64,000 bases of DNA from Pseudomonas sp. NC02 (GTDB taxonomy: Bacteria; Pseudomonadota; Gammaproteobacteria; Pseudomonadales; Pseudomonadaceae), in NCBI RefSeq assembly GCF_002874965.1, contig NZ_CP025624.1:4154001-4218000 (forward strand), in the 5' to 3' direction. The position numbers and the translations under genes were made by a program. The first letter of the stretch is position 1, and each line of letters starts with the position of its first letter. Of the stretch, positions 33,350 through 43,375 are shown piece by piece. The notes below the pieces were generated by a model. The model had not been told where the DNA came from. It did no database searches and saw only the letters and a program-made list of their open reading frames with translations.

Positions 33350-34048
33350 ATGGCAGGTTTTGATAAACGCGTAGCGTCCTATGAAGAGGCGCTGGCAGGC
33401 CTGGAAGATGGCATGACGGTACTTGCCGGTGGTTTTGGCCTGTGCGGCATCCCGGAAAACCTCATTGCCGAAATCAAGCGCAAGGGCACCCGCAACCTGA
33501 CCGTGGTCTCCAACAACTGCGGCGTCGACGGCTTCGGCCTGGGCCTGCTGCTGGAAGGCAAGCAGATCAGCAAGGTCTTCGCGTCCTACGTCGGTGAAAA
33601 CGCCCTGTTCGAGAAGCAACTGCTCAGCGGCGAAATCGAAGTGGTCCTGACGCCCCAAGGCACCCTCGCCGAAAAACTGCGCGCAGGCGGTGCCGGCATC
33701 CCGGCCTTCTTCACCGCCACCGGTGTCGGCACGCCAGTCGCTGAAGGCAAGGAAACCCGCGAGTTCAACGGTCGCCCGTACCTGATGGAAGAATCCATCA
33801 CCGGCGACTTCGCCATCGTCAAAGGCTGGAAAGCCGACCACTTCGGTAATGTGATCTATCGCCATACCGCCCAGAACTTCAACCCGCTGGCCGCCACCGC
33901 CGGCAGGATCACCGTGGTCGAAGTCGAAGAAATCGTCGAACCGGGCGAGCTGGACCCGGCGCATATCCACACCCCAGGGATCTACGTCGACCGGATCATT
34001 TGCGGCACCTTCGAGAAGCGCATCGAACAGCGCACCCTCCGCAAATAA
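33350..34048 (+). CDS. 3-oxoacid CoA-transferase subunit A
   Basis: A 232-residue alpha subunit. [13 protein letters not shown] and [15 protein letters not shown] are the family I CoA-transferase signatures. With subunit B it moves CoA from succinyl-CoA or acetyl-CoA to acetoacetate. ATG 33350 has AAGAGG upstream. First gene of a three-gene operon (A, B, thiolase). Confidence 0.93.
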   Translation: MAGFDKRVASYEEALAGLEDGMTVLAGGFGLCGIPENLIAEIKRKGTRNLTVVSNNCGVDGFGLGLLLEGKQISKVFASYVGENALFEKQLLSGEIEVVLTPQGTLAEKLRAGGAGIPAFFTATGVGTPVAEGKETREFNGRPYLMEESITGDFAIVKGWKADHFGNVIYRHTAQNFNPLAATAGRITVVEVEEIVEPGELDPAHIHTPGIYVDRIICGTFEKRIEQRTLRK

Positions 34049-34079
34049 TCCACCAGCCCAGATAATAAGGAGACAAAAA

Positions 34080-34739
34080 ATGGCTCTTACCCGCGAACAA
34101 ATGGCTCAACGCGTCGCCCGCGAAATGCAGGACGGTTTCTACGTCAACCTCGGCATCGGCATTCCGACCCTGGTGGCCAACTACATCCCAGAAGGCATGG
34201 AGGTCATGCTGCAGTCGGAAAACGGCCTGCTGGGCATGGGTCCGTTTCCTACTGAAGAAACCATCGATGCCGACATGATCAACGCCGGCAAACAGACCGT
34301 CACCGCGCGCATTGGCGCGTCGATCTTCTCCTCGGCCGAATCCTTCGCGATGATTCGCGGCGGCCACGTCGACCTGACCGTGCTCGGCGCGTTTGAGGTC
34401 GATGTACAAGGCAACATCGCCTCGTGGATGATCCCCGGCAAGCTGGTCAAGGGCATGGGCGGCGCGATGGACCTGGTGGCCGGTGCCGAGAACATCATCG
34501 TGATCATGACCCACGCGTCCAAGGACGGTGAGTCCAAGTTGCTGAGCCAATGCAGCCTGCCGCTGACCGGCGCCAACTGCATCAAGCGCGTGCTGACGGA
34601 CCTGGCCTACCTGGAAATCGAAAATGGCGCTTTTGTCCTCAAGGAACGCGCACCTGGCGTCAGTGTTGAAGAGATCGTCAGCAAGACAGCCGGTAAACTG
34701 ATCGTCCCGGACCACGTTCCAGAAATGCACTTCCAGTGA
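34080..34739 (+). CDS. 3-oxoacid CoA-transferase subunit B
   Basis: A 219-residue beta subunit with AAGGAG upstream. [14 protein letters not shown] carries the catalytic Glu that forms the thioester with CoA, and [17 protein letters not shown] is the conserved start. It follows subunit A by 31 bases. Forms a heterotetramer with subunit A. Confidence 0.94.
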   Translation: MALTREQMAQRVAREMQDGFYVNLGIGIPTLVANYIPEGMEVMLQSENGLLGMGPFPTEETIDADMINAGKQTVTARIGASIFSSAESFAMIRGGHVDLTVLGAFEVDVQGNIASWMIPGKLVKGMGGAMDLVAGAENIIVIMTHASKDGESKLLSQCSLPLTGANCIKRVLTDLAYLEIENGAFVLKERAPGVSVEEIVSKTAGKLIVPDHVPEMHFQ

Positions 34740-34750
34740 GGACAGATTCC

Positions 34751-35932
34751 ATGCAAGACGTCGTGATTGTTGCTGCCACCCGCACCGCCGTGGGCAGCTT
34801 CCAAGGTTCGCTGGCAAGCATCCCGGCCCCGGAGCTGGGGGCTGCGGTGATTCGTCGCCTGCTGGAGCAGACCGGCATCGACCCGGCACTCGTGGATGAA
34901 GTGATCCTTGGCCAGGTGCTCACCGCCGGCAGCGGCCAGAACCCGGCCCGCCAGGCCTCGATCCTCGCCGGCCTGCCCCACGCCGTGCCGGCGCTGACCC
35001 TGAACAAGGTCTGCGGCTCGGGACTCAAGGCCCTGCACCTGGGCGCACAAGCGATCCGTTGCGGCGATGCCGAGGTAATCATCGCCGGCGGCATGGAGAA
35101 CATGAGCCTGGCCCCGTACGTATTGCCGGCCGCCCGCACCGGCCTGCGCATGGGCCATGCGAAGATGATCGACAGCATGATCACAGACGGTCTGTGGGAT
35201 GCGTTCAACGACTACCACATGGGCATCACCGCCGAGAACCTGGTGGACAAGTACGGCATCAGCCGTGAGGCCCAGGACGCCTTCGCCGCCGCCTCCCAGC
35301 AAAAAGCCACAGCGGCCATTGAAGCCGGGCGTTTCAGCGATGAGATCACGCCGATCCTGATTCCCCAGCGCAAGGGCGACCCGGTGGCCTTCGCCGTGGA
35401 CGAACAGCCACGGGCGGGCACCACCGCCGAATCCCTGGCCAAGCTCAAGCCGGCCTTCAAGAAAGACGGCACCGTCACCGCCGGCAACGCATCCAGCCTC
35501 AACGACGGCGCGGCTGCCGTGCTGCTGATGAGCGCGGACAAAGCCAAGGCCCTGGGCCTGCCGGTACTGGCACGCATCGCCAGCTACGCCAACGCCGGCG
35601 TCGATCCCGCGATCATGGGCATTGGCCCGGTATCGGCCACCCGCCGCTGCCTGGACAAGGCCGGCTGGAGCCTGGGCGACCTGGACCTGATCGAAGCCAA
35701 CGAAGCCTTTGCCGCGCAGTCACTGGCGGTGGGCAAAGAGCTGGAATGGGACGCGGCCAAGGTCAACGTCAACGGCGGCGCGATTGCCATCGGCCACCCG
35801 ATTGGCGCGTCAGGCTGCCGTGTGCTGGTGACCCTGCTGCATGAAATGATCAAGCGTGACGCCAAGAAAGGCCTGGCCACCCTGTGCATCGGTGGCGGGC
35901 AAGGTGTAGCCCTGGCCCTTGAACGCAGCTGA
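34751..35932 (+). CDS. Acetyl-CoA C-acetyltransferase (thiolase)
   Basis: A 393-residue thiolase started at ATG 34751 with GAGGA. Active-site Cys in [15 protein letters not shown], His in [12 protein letters not shown] and second Cys in [10 protein letters not shown] are present. Cleaves acetoacetyl-CoA to two acetyl-CoA, completing acetoacetate use begun by the CoA-transferase. The operon ends at a strong terminator. Confidence 0.95.
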   Translation: MQDVVIVAATRTAVGSFQGSLASIPAPELGAAVIRRLLEQTGIDPALVDEVILGQVLTAGSGQNPARQASILAGLPHAVPALTLNKVCGSGLKALHLGAQAIRCGDAEVIIAGGMENMSLAPYVLPAARTGLRMGHAKMIDSMITDGLWDAFNDYHMGITAENLVDKYGISREAQDAFAAASQQKATAAIEAGRFSDEITPILIPQRKGDPVAFAVDEQPRAGTTAESLAKLKPAFKKDGTVTAGNASSLNDGAAAVLLMSADKAKALGLPVLARIASYANAGVDPAIMGIGPVSATRRCLDKAGWSLGDLDLIEANEAFAAQSLAVGKELEWDAAKVNVNGGAIAIGHPIGASGCRVLVTLLHEMIKRDAKKGLATLCIGGGQGVALALERS

Positions 35933-35950
35933 TTTCAAAGAGCAACATGG

Positions 35951-35986
35951 AAAAGGCCCGGTTCCACGAAAACCGGGCCTTTTCTT
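35951..35986. terminator. Bidirectional terminator between thiolase and thioesterase genes
   Basis: AAAAGGCCCGGTT and AACCGGGCCTTTT form a 13-bp stem. A-runs on the left and T-runs on the right make it work for both converging genes. Confidence 0.9.
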
Positions 35987-35992
35987 TATCGG

Positions 35993-36412
35993 TCAGTCCC
36001 GCGCCTGGGGCACCGCAAACACCGCATTTGCCCGCACCACCACCTTCTCCCCGACCTGCACGCTGACCGTGGCAAACGCCATCTGCCGCCCGCGCTTGTG
36101 ATGCTCCAGACGCACCTCGACCCACTCCCCTACCTGCACCGCGCCGAGATAGTCCAGGGTCATGCTCGCCGTGATCAACGGCAGCGGCGGCTCGCTGGAA
36201 AACGCCATGGCGTAGCCCATGCCCACATCCGCCAGGGTGGCCAGCACGCCACCGTGCACGGTGCCGCGTCCGTTGGCGTGGCGGTTGTCGGCGCGCAGGC
36301 CGATTTCCAGCTGCAAGCCTTCACCTCGGCTATACACCGGGCCAAGCAGGTCCAGGAGTGGGCTGCTGCGACGCAGCGGGGTAAAGCCTTCGGGGATGGC
36401 ATGGGCAGTCAT
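35993..36412 (-). CDS. PaaI-type hotdog-fold thioesterase
   Basis: A 139-residue thioesterase. RGTVHGGVLATLADVGMGYAM is the hotdog central helix with the conserved HGG. It hydrolyses acyl-CoA or aryl-CoA; substrate not predictable. Started at ATG 36412 with AAGGAA. Confidence 0.88.
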   Translation of the reverse strand: MTAHAIPEGFTPLRRSSPLLDLLGPVYSRGEGLQLEIGLRADNRHANGRGTVHGGVLATLADVGMGYAMAFSSEPPLPLITASMTLDYLGAVQVGEWVEVRLEHHKRGRQMAFATVSVQVGEKVVVRANAVFAVPQARD

Positions 36413-36505
36413 GTCAGGTTCTTCCTTGGGGACAAGGCTGGAGGTGTATCCCACCGCAGCCATCCGGACCATCAACATCAGCCCGGTAAATCCCCGGTGA
36501 TAAGC

Positions 36506-37591
36506 CTAACGCTTCATGCAGCGCTGATAACGCTCATCCACGCGCTTGGCAAACCAGGCCGTGGTGAGTTTGCGGGTGATCTTCGGGCTTTTCAGCACGA
36601 TGCCCGGCAGGATCGCCCGCGGCACCGGTTTGCCGGCGGCCTTGTCGGCCAGGGCGAACACCCGCTGGTACAGGGTAGTGTCTTCAAAATCCAGGCGCTC
36701 GCCCTGCTCCAGCTGGCTGCGGATGCTCGGGTTGCGCATGTCCAGCGCCTTGCCCAGAGAGCGCACTGCCAGCTCCGTGGTGCCCGGCAGGAACGAGCCG
36801 TAGTTGATCAGGTCGCCATCCAACGCCAGATTGGCGCCCGAGACTCGGCTGACCGCTGCCTGGAATGCGGCGTTGCGGCTGGCGTACCAACCGGCATTGA
36901 AATCGGCGAAGCGGTACAGCATCTGGTCGTAGTGCACCGGGTAACCCAGCAAATGGGTGATACCAAAGTACATGCCGCCTCGGCGAGTAAACACTTCCCG
37001 GCGGATGCTGCCATCCACGGTGTAGGGATAATCCCGGGCCTGCTTCTGTGCGAAGTCGATGCTGACCTGCATCGGGCCTGCGGTATGCACCGGGTTGAAG
37101 CCGCCAAACAGCGTATTGCCCAAGGGCACGACACTGATGAAGTCGTCAAAGATTCCACTCAAATCCCGCTCGGTGCGCGCAGCGTTCAAGCGCTCGGCGT
37201 AGGACTTGCCGGTGGGCGAGCGCAGTTGCAGTGCCGTGCGCACCAATACCGCCGGCACATGGACTTTAGCGGCGCGCCGCAGGATCTCGTCCTGGGCGAT
37301 CTTGCCCATGTTCGGTACCGGCGGGTCGACCTGATAGGTGGACTCCTGCTCGGTCACGGCCAATACCGCGCAGATGTTCTCCGTACCGGGGTAGATTTTC
37401 TGCGTGTTGAAGGCGGTGTAGATGTCCTGGGCCCAGCCGCCACGATCCGGCACGCTGGCCGGCATCAGCCGCACGATCTGCGCTTTCACCTCGGCTTCGC
37501 TGCGCTCCGGCAGTTGCTGGGTGCGCTGGCTGGAGCAGCCGGCCAGTACCAATAAGGTGGTAAGGCACAGGATGAGGCGAGATGAACGCAT
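36506..37591 (-). CDS. DUF1615 family lipoprotein
   Basis: A 361-residue lipoprotein, lipobox LVLAGC with Cys at residue 19, ATG 37591 with AAGGAAG upstream. The body, with GGWAQDIYTAFNTQKIYPG and NICAVLAVTEQESTYQ, matches DUF1615 of proteobacteria. The Glu in TEQESTYQ resembles the catalytic segment of lysozyme-like folds, so a muramidase-like role is possible but unproven. Alone in its direction. Confidence 0.82.
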   Translation of the reverse strand: MRSSRLILCLTTLLVLAGCSSQRTQQLPERSEAEVKAQIVRLMPASVPDRGGWAQDIYTAFNTQKIYPGTENICAVLAVTEQESTYQVDPPVPNMGKIAQDEILRRAAKVHVPAVLVRTALQLRSPTGKSYAERLNAARTERDLSGIFDDFISVVPLGNTLFGGFNPVHTAGPMQVSIDFAQKQARDYPYTVDGSIRREVFTRRGGMYFGITHLLGYPVHYDQMLYRFADFNAGWYASRNAAFQAAVSRVSGANLALDGDLINYGSFLPGTTELAVRSLGKALDMRNPSIRSQLEQGERLDFEDTTLYQRVFALADKAAGKPVPRAILPGIVLKSPKITRKLTTAWFAKRVDERYQRCMKR

Positions 37592-37737
37592 GGGGCTTCC
37601 TTGGGCGACAATGGGCCAGTCTTGGCAGATATCGACCGGTAAGTCTAACCGGGGTTCGCCGACCTGCTGCTCTCGCCAAAAAAACCAGGACGTGAAAGGA
37701 TCAGGCACCCGTCGTTCCTACAAGGAGTTTGAATGCC

Positions 37738-38352
37738 ATGCTTAGCCTGAACTTCCTGATCACCTGCCTGATCGTCGTGCTCATTCCCGGCACCGGCGTG
37801 ATCTTCACCGTGTCCACCGGACTGACCGCCGGCAAGCGCGCCAGTGTGTTCGCCGCGCTGGGCTGCACCGCCGGGATCGTCCCGCACTTGTTGGCCTCCG
37901 TGCTTGGGCTGTCCGCCCTGCTGCATACCAGCGCCCTGGCGTTCGAAGCCCTCAAGTATGCCGGCGCCGCCTACTTGCTGTACCTCGCCTATGCCACCTG
38001 GCGGGACCGCTCGGCCTTTGCCATGAACGACGCACCGACGATTTCCAGCGCCCACAGCCTGATGGTGCGAGGCCTGTTGCTGAATATTCTGAACCCCAAG
38101 CTGACGATTTTCTTCCTGGCGTTCCTGCCGCAATTCGTCACCCCGGGCGCGGGCGCACCGGCCCTGCAAATGCTGTTGCTGAGCAGTGTATTCATGGCGA
38201 TGACGTTTGCGGTGTTTGTGATTTATGGCCTGCTGGCCAATGTGTTCCGCCGCGCGGTGATCGAATCGCCACGTGTACAGAACTGGCTGCGCCGCAGTTT
38301 TGCAGCGGCGTTTGCGGGGTTGGGGCTGAACCTGGCGTTTGCCCAGCGCTAA
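37738..38352 (+). CDS. LysE/RhtB family amino acid exporter
   Basis: A 204-residue, about six-span protein. IVVLIPGTGVIFTVSTGLTA and KYAGAAYLLYLAY, then GLLLNILNPKLTIFFLAFLPQF, are LysE-family hallmarks. ATG 37738 is ten bases from AAGGAG. Exports amino acids or homoserine lactone-like compounds; the substrate is unknown. Confidence 0.9.
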   Translation: MLSLNFLITCLIVVLIPGTGVIFTVSTGLTAGKRASVFAALGCTAGIVPHLLASVLGLSALLHTSALAFEALKYAGAAYLLYLAYATWRDRSAFAMNDAPTISSAHSLMVRGLLLNILNPKLTIFFLAFLPQFVTPGAGAPALQMLLLSSVFMAMTFAVFVIYGLLANVFRRAVIESPRVQNWLRRSFAAAFAGLGLNLAFAQR

Positions 38353-38378
38353 GTTGCAAGCAGCCGCGAACAGCCTTC

Positions 38379-38470
38379 TGTGGCGAGGGAGCTTGCTCCC
38401 GCTGGACTGCGCAGCAGGCCCATTTTCAGGGCCGCTGCGCGCCCCAGCGGGAGCAAGCTCCCTCGCCACA
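38379..38470. repeat. REPIN, GTGGCGAGGGAGCTTGCTCC type
   Basis: TGTGGCGAGGGAGCTTGCTC at 38379 and the inverse arm ending at 38470, between the converging LysE and HemB genes. Confidence 0.93.
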
Positions 38471-38476
38471 GGTTAC

Positions 38477-39451
38477 TTAGATCCCGGCGAGTGCCAGGTC
38501 CATCGCGAAGTAGGTGAAGATCAAGTCCGCACCGGCGCGCTTGATCGAGCCCAGGGTTTCCCGCACTACGCGGGCTTCGTCGATCGCGCCCGCCTGGGCG
38601 CCGAACTTGATCATCGCGTACTCGCCGCTGACCTGATACGCCGCCACCGGCAAACGCGAGGCTTCGCGGATGTCGCGGATGATGTCCAGGTACGCGCCGG
38701 CCGGCTTGACCATCAGCGCGTCCGCACCTTCTTGCTCATCCAGCAACGATTCGCGCACCGCTTCGCGGCGGTTCATCGGATTCATCTGGTAGCTCTTGCG
38801 ATCGCCCTTCAGCGCGCTGCCGCCGGCTTCGCGGAACGGGCCGTAGAGGGCCGAGGCGAACTTGGTGGAATAGGCCATGATCGGGATATGGCTGAAGCCT
38901 GCTTCATCCAGGGCCCGGCGAATGGCCTGGACCTGCCCGTCCATCGCGGCAGACGGGGCGATCACATCGGCACCGGCACGAGCGGCAGCCACAGCTTGCT
39001 TGCCAAGGTTGACCAGGGTGCGGTCGTTGTCGACTTCGGCGCCGTGCATCACGCCGCAATGGCCGTGGTCGGTGTACTCGCAGAAGCATGTGTCGGACAT
39101 CACGATCATTTCCGGCACCGCATCCTTGATGATCGAGGACATGCGCGACACCAGGCCACGCTCTTGCCAGGTGTCACTGCCCGAGGTGTCCAGGTGGTGG
39201 GACACACCGAAGGTCATCACCGACTTGATCCCGGCTTTCGCATAGCGTTCGATCTCGCCGGCCAGCTTCGACTCGGGAATGCGCTGCACCCCGGGCATGC
39301 TGGTGATCGGCACGAAGTCGTCGATTTCTTCTTCAACGAAGATCGGCAGCACCAGGTCATTGAGGGTGAATTCGCTTTCCTGGAACAGGCCACGCAACTC
39401 CGGGGAGCGGCGCAGGCGGCGTGGACGGGCTTCGGGGAACTGGCTGGACAT
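38477..39451 (-). CDS. hemB: Delta-aminolevulinic acid dehydratase (porphobilinogen synthase)
   Basis: A 324-residue HemB, ATG 39451 with AGGAG. The two active-site lysines lie in [13 protein letters not shown] and [12 protein letters not shown]. The metal loop reads [15 protein letters not shown], with three cysteines as in zinc-dependent E. coli HemB, whereas the well-studied P. aeruginosa enzyme has a cysteine-free magnesium-type loop. It condenses two 5-aminolevulinate molecules in haem synthesis. A second, magnesium-type hemB may exist elsewhere in the genome. Confidence 0.93.
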   Translation of the reverse strand: MSSQFPEARPRRLRRSPELRGLFQESEFTLNDLVLPIFVEEEIDDFVPITSMPGVQRIPESKLAGEIERYAKAGIKSVMTFGVSHHLDTSGSDTWQERGLVSRMSSIIKDAVPEMIVMSDTCFCEYTDHGHCGVMHGAEVDNDRTLVNLGKQAVAAARAGADVIAPSAAMDGQVQAIRRALDEAGFSHIPIMAYSTKFASALYGPFREAGGSALKGDRKSYQMNPMNRREAVRESLLDEQEGADALMVKPAGAYLDIIRDIREASRLPVAAYQVSGEYAMIKFGAQAGAIDEARVVRETLGSIKRAGADLIFTYFAMDLALAGI

Positions 39452-39574
39452 TGATGCTCCTGAAAAAAGGCAGGCCAAAAATCTTTGGGGCGAAAGCTTA
39501 TGCCTCGTGCACCGCAGAGCACAAACGCCAAGTGCGGAACAGTTTATTGCAGGCTTGGTAACAATTGCATTGAT

Positions 39575-40417
39575 CTAGAGCTGTAGACGGCCTTCAATGC
39601 AAACGGCAACCGCGCCTCCGATCCATATTTTCTCGCCGCTGTGTTCAACGCGGATTCGCCCGGCGCGGCCCATGGCGGTGCCCTGGCTGACCACATAGCA
39701 ACTGGGCGCCAAACCCTCGCCCAGCAACCACTGGGCGACACCGGCGTTCAGGCTGCCGGTGGCCGGATCTTCCGGAGCGCCGTCGCCGGCAATAAAGGCC
39801 CGCACCTCAAACTGCGCCTCATCGCCATCCCGCTCGGGGTTCCACGGGGCGATCACGCCCACGGCCAAGCCTTGCAACTGCGAATAGTCAGGCCGCAGTG
39901 CCAGTACCTGCTCGCGATCCGCCAGCATCACCGCCAGCCAGCCCGCGCCGTTATCCACCCACTGGCTGCGCAAAATCGCACCGGGCTCAAGGTCCAGGGC
40001 CCGACGCACGCGCTCGACCAATTCAGCTTCCAGCGGGCCGGAACGCAGCAACGGAGGCGCGATAAACGCCAGTTCATCGCCCTGGCGGCGGATGCGCACC
40101 AGGCCGATCTCACACTCCTGGATGATCTCCTCCCCAGCGGGTTGGCCACCGGCCAGCAACCAGGCATGGCAACTGCCCAGGGTCGGATGGCCGGCAAACG
40201 GCAACTCCTTGAGGGTCGTGAAGATCCTTACGCGGTAGTCCGCTCGTGGATCACGGGGCTTGAGCAGGAAGGTGGTTTCGCTGAGGTTGGTCCAGTTGGC
40301 GAAATCCGCCATCTGCTGGTCGCTCAGGCTGTCGGCGCCCAGTACCACGGCCAACGGGTTGCCCTTGACGGCCACGCTGCTGAAAACGTCCAGTTGTTTG
40401 AAGTCGAAAGAAGCCAT
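39575..40417 (-). CDS. PhzF family protein (YddE-like), second in window
   Basis: A 280-residue PhzF-fold protein with probable base Glu47 in NLSETTFLL, FTTLKELPFAGHPTLGSCHA, and GAPEDPATGSLNAG. Not close to the PhzF in the ABC operon. ATG 40417 has AGGA six bases upstream. Eight bases separate it from the upstream GST gene, so they form one unit. Substrate unknown. Confidence 0.9.
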   Translation of the reverse strand: MASFDFKQLDVFSSVAVKGNPLAVVLGADSLSDQQMADFANWTNLSETTFLLKPRDPRADYRVRIFTTLKELPFAGHPTLGSCHAWLLAGGQPAGEEIIQECEIGLVRIRRQGDELAFIAPPLLRSGPLEAELVERVRRALDLEPGAILRSQWVDNGAGWLAVMLADREQVLALRPDYSQLQGLAVGVIAPWNPERDGDEAQFEVRAFIAGDGAPEDPATGSLNAGVAQWLLGEGLAPSCYVVSQGTAMGRAGRIRVEHSGEKIWIGGAVAVCIEGRLQL

Positions 40418-40425
40418 GCCGGTCC

Positions 40426-41124
40426 TTATGCTGGGATGTTCAAGCCACGGATCACCGCCGGCCGGGCGACGAACCCGTCCAGGGCCCGCAGTACGTTCGG
40501 GAAGTCGGTAATACCCACCAGGTCGCCAGACTCATAGAAGCCGATCAGGTTGCGAACCCACGGGAAGGTGGCGATATCGGCGATGCTGTACTCGTCACCC
40601 ATGATCCAGGTGCGGCCCAACAGGCGCTTTTCCAGCACGTCCAGCAAGCGGCGCGACTCGGCGACGTAGCGGTCGCGCGGGCGTTTGTCCTCGTAGGCCG
40701 CGCCGGCGAATTTGTTGAAGAACCCCACCTGGCCGAACATCGGCCCGATACCGGCCATCTGGAACATCAGCCACTGGATCGTCTCGTAACGCATCGCCGG
40801 GTCTTCGGGAAGCAATTCACCGCTCTTCTCGGCGAGATAGATCAGGATCGCGCCCGACTCGAACAGCCCCAGCGCCTGGCCGCTCGGGCCATTGGGGTCG
40901 ATGATCGCCGGGATCTTGTTGTTGGGGTTCAGCGACAGGAACTCGCTGGAAAGCTGGTCCTGGGTCTCGAAACTGACCTTGTGCGCCTCGTAGGGCAGGC
41001 CGATTTCCTCGAGCATGATCGACACCTTGACCCCGTTGGGCGTGGGCAACGAATACAGCTGCAGACGCTCGGGATGCCGGGCCGGCCATTTGGCGGTGAT
41101 GGGGAAGTCTGAAAGTGAGTTCAT
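40426..41124 (-). CDS. Glutathione S-transferase (YghU/YfcG-like)
   Basis: A 232-residue GST. The thioredoxin-like N-terminus (LQLYSLPTPNGVKVSIMLEE), NPNNKIPAI and ESGAILIYLAEKSG are present; TPNG resembles the motif of the Nu-class disulfide-bond oxidoreductases YfcG/YghU. ATG 41124 is better spaced from AGGAG than the ATG one codon before. Co-transcribed with the PhzF gene. Confidence 0.9.
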   Translation of the reverse strand: MNSLSDFPITAKWPARHPERLQLYSLPTPNGVKVSIMLEEIGLPYEAHKVSFETQDQLSSEFLSLNPNNKIPAIIDPNGPSGQALGLFESGAILIYLAEKSGELLPEDPAMRYETIQWLMFQMAGIGPMFGQVGFFNKFAGAAYEDKRPRDRYVAESRRLLDVLEKRLLGRTWIMGDEYSIADIATFPWVRNLIGFYESGDLVGITDFPNVLRALDGFVARPAVIRGLNIPA

Positions 41125-41341
41125 CATGGGACTCCTGATAAAAGTAGGAGAGTAGTGGTTCGGTGCCTATCGTGCATCCGTCTTAATTCAGCAACATCGG
41201 CGGGTTAATCTCCTGCACACGGCAAGGATGCCGCCCCATCTCCCCCGCGAAACGAACCAAACTGCCTTGGGGAACTCTTAAAGAGCGCCCGATGGCTGGG
41301 CTTGCTTGCCCTGAATCCCTGCACCGAGACTTAGAACCATC

Positions 41342-42043
41342 ATGACCTACAAGCCTCTGTGCCTTGCGAAACGCTTCAAACGCTACTCTTACATCCTGCT
41401 GCCGGTATTGCTGGTGAGCGCCGCGGTCGGCCTTAGCCTGGAATCGCGGGTCAGCCGCGCCCAGCCGGTCGACGGCGTGCAAACCCTGGTGTTCCTGCGC
41501 CATGGCGAGAAACCTGCCGGGGGCCTCGGCCAACTCAACTGCCAGGGGCTTAACCGTGCGATGAACCTGGCCACCGTGCTGCCGGAAAAATTCGGCAAGG
41601 CCAACTACGTGTTCGCACCCAACCCGACCCGCAATGTCGAGGAAGGCGAGAAAGACAACTCCTACAGCTACATCCGCCCGTTGATGACCATCAGCCCCAG
41701 CGCGATCAAGCTCGGGTTGCCGGTCAACATCAAGTTCTCGGCCAATGACACCAGCGCCCTCGCTGACGAACTGGTGGAAGACAAATACCACAACGCCGTC
41801 ATCTACACTGCCTGGTCCCATGGGTATCTGCCGGACTTGATCAACAAGGTGGCAAGCGAGGCCGTCGGTGAAAAACATGTGATTACCGACGATTGGTCCG
41901 GCAGCGATTTCGATAGCTTGTATGTGTTGACCCTGACCTGGCATAACGGCAAGGCCTCGCTGCTCAGCCGCAACTACAAGCAAGGCCTGGACAATGGCCA
42001 GCAGACTTGCCCGGACGCAACGCAAGTCAGCGCCGATATCTGA
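41342..42043 (+). CDS. Histidine phosphatase superfamily protein, membrane-anchored
   Basis: A 233-residue protein with an N-terminal hydrophobic segment (about 18-35), so membrane-anchored or exported. LVFLRHGEKPAGGLGQLNC contains the RHG catalytic motif of histidine phosphatases; the second conserved His could be that in TAWSHGYLP. I see a plausible active site but no clear substrate. No regulator or partner gene is adjacent. Confidence 0.72.
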   Translation: MTYKPLCLAKRFKRYSYILLPVLLVSAAVGLSLESRVSRAQPVDGVQTLVFLRHGEKPAGGLGQLNCQGLNRAMNLATVLPEKFGKANYVFAPNPTRNVEEGEKDNSYSYIRPLMTISPSAIKLGLPVNIKFSANDTSALADELVEDKYHNAVIYTAWSHGYLPDLINKVASEAVGEKHVITDDWSGSDFDSLYVLTLTWHNGKASLLSRNYKQGLDNGQQTCPDATQVSADI

Positions 42044-42064
42044 CCGCCCCCGAAGACCCGAGGC

Positions 42065-42189
42065 GTGGGAGCTTGCTGTGGCGAGGGAGCTTGCTCCCGC
42101 TGGGCTGCGAAGCGGCCCCAAAATTCTGGGAGCGCTTCGCACTCCAGCGGGAGCAAGCTCCCTCGCCACAGCAAGCTCCCTCGCCACAG
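42065..42189. repeat. Nested REPIN
   Basis: A standard REPIN with GTGGCGAGGGAGCTTGCTCC arms is enlarged by extra copies: GTGGGAGCTTGCT before the left arm and CAGCAAGCTCCCTCGCCACA after the right arm. This looks like insertion or slippage of one REP into another. Confidence 0.85.
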
Positions 42190-42254
42190 TGCTTCGGAGG
42201 CGGCCTTGTACAGCGTATGATGTTGCGCTATTGACTCACCTGCGGATCATCTAC

Positions 42255-43310
42255 ATGTCCAACCTCTCCTCCACCCAGCCTGCCCGGGGCTGGTCCTTCT
42301 GGTGGAAACCAGCGCTGTTCCTGCTGGTGGCCTGCGTCGGCCTCTACTACGTGAAATGGTCGCCCTACTACGCCAAGGCGTTTATCGCGGCAGACAACCA
42401 CAGCATCGGCGCCTCGATTCTCAACGACCAGCAAAGCGCGCCACTGGCCGCCGCGCTGGCCTATGCCCAGGTGTATTTCCTGGCGATCTGGAAAGCTGCC
42501 GTATTGGCGGTCATTCTCGGCTCATTGCTGCAGGTGCTGATCCCACGGGACTGGCTGCTGCGCCTGTTTGGCCGTGCCGGGCTGGGATCTACCCTGCGTG
42601 GCGGGCTGTTCGCCCTGCCGGGGATGATGTGCAGTTGCTGCGCCGCTCCGGTGGCGGCCGGTATGCGTCGGCAGAAAGTCTCGGTCGGCGCGGCGCTGGC
42701 GTTCTGGATTGCCAACCCGGTGCTGAACCCGGCGACACTGGTGTTCATGGGCTTTGTGCTGGGCTGGGGCTTTACCGCGCTGCGGTTGGTGGCCGGGATC
42801 GTGCTGGTGGTGGGTGTTTCGCTGGTGGCGCAACGCATCGCGCGGCCGGAGCAGGTACCGGAAGCCGCGCTCGACGCCGTGGCCCAGGCCAGCCATGCCG
42901 AAACCGAACCGTTCCTGACCCGCTGGCTGCGCACCCTGTGGCAGCTGTTCTGGAGCACGATTCCGGTGTACATCCTGGCGGTGCTGATCCTTGGCGCGGC
43001 GCGGGTCTGGCTGTTTCCCCACGTTGACGGCGCCATGGCCAACAGCCTGGTGTGGCTGGTGCCTCTGGCGATTGTCGGCACGTTGTTCGTGATCCCGACC
43101 GCCGCCGAAATTCCGATTGTGCAGACCATGATGACCCTCGGCATGGGTACCGGCCCGGCCGTGGCGTTGCTGATGACCCTGCCGAGCGTGAGCCTGCCGT
43201 CGCTGCTGATGCTGCGCAAGGATTTCGATGCGCGGGTGCTGGTGACCGTGGCCGGGCTGACGATGCTGATGGGGGTGGTGTGTGGGCTGATCGGGGCGTT
43301 TATCCTGTAG
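42255..43310 (+). CDS. YraQ / UPF0718 family permease
   Basis: A 351-residue membrane protein, about eight spans. MMCSCCAAPVAAGMRR is a cysteine cluster in a membrane loop like those of UPF0718 permeases related to ArsP, with LAFWIANPVLNPATLVFMG just after. The cysteines suggest transport of a thiol-reactive metal or metalloid species. ATG 42255 gives the protein MSNLSST. No arsenic regulator is nearby, so the substrate is open. Confidence 0.82.
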   Translation: MSNLSSTQPARGWSFWWKPALFLLVACVGLYYVKWSPYYAKAFIAADNHSIGASILNDQQSAPLAAALAYAQVYFLAIWKAAVLAVILGSLLQVLIPRDWLLRLFGRAGLGSTLRGGLFALPGMMCSCCAAPVAAGMRRQKVSVGAALAFWIANPVLNPATLVFMGFVLGWGFTALRLVAGIVLVVGVSLVAQRIARPEQVPEAALDAVAQASHAETEPFLTRWLRTLWQLFWSTIPVYILAVLILGAARVWLFPHVDGAMANSLVWLVPLAIVGTLFVIPTAAEIPIVQTMMTLGMGTGPAVALLMTLPSVSLPSLLMLRKDFDARVLVTVAGLTMLMGVVCGLIGAFIL

Positions 43311-43333
43311 TGATCGAGTGAATTCGAGGGCCT

Positions 43334-43355
43334 CTTCGCGGGCTTGCTCGCGAAG
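43334..43355. repeat. Single REP element
   Basis: CTTCGCG-GGCTTGCT-CGCGAAG is a lone REP hairpin of the GGGCTTGCTCGCGAA type, between the converging permease and MnmH genes. It has no inverted partner, so it is a singleton rather than a REPIN. Confidence 0.75.
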
Positions 43356-43375
43356 GGGCCGGCAAACTCAATCAA

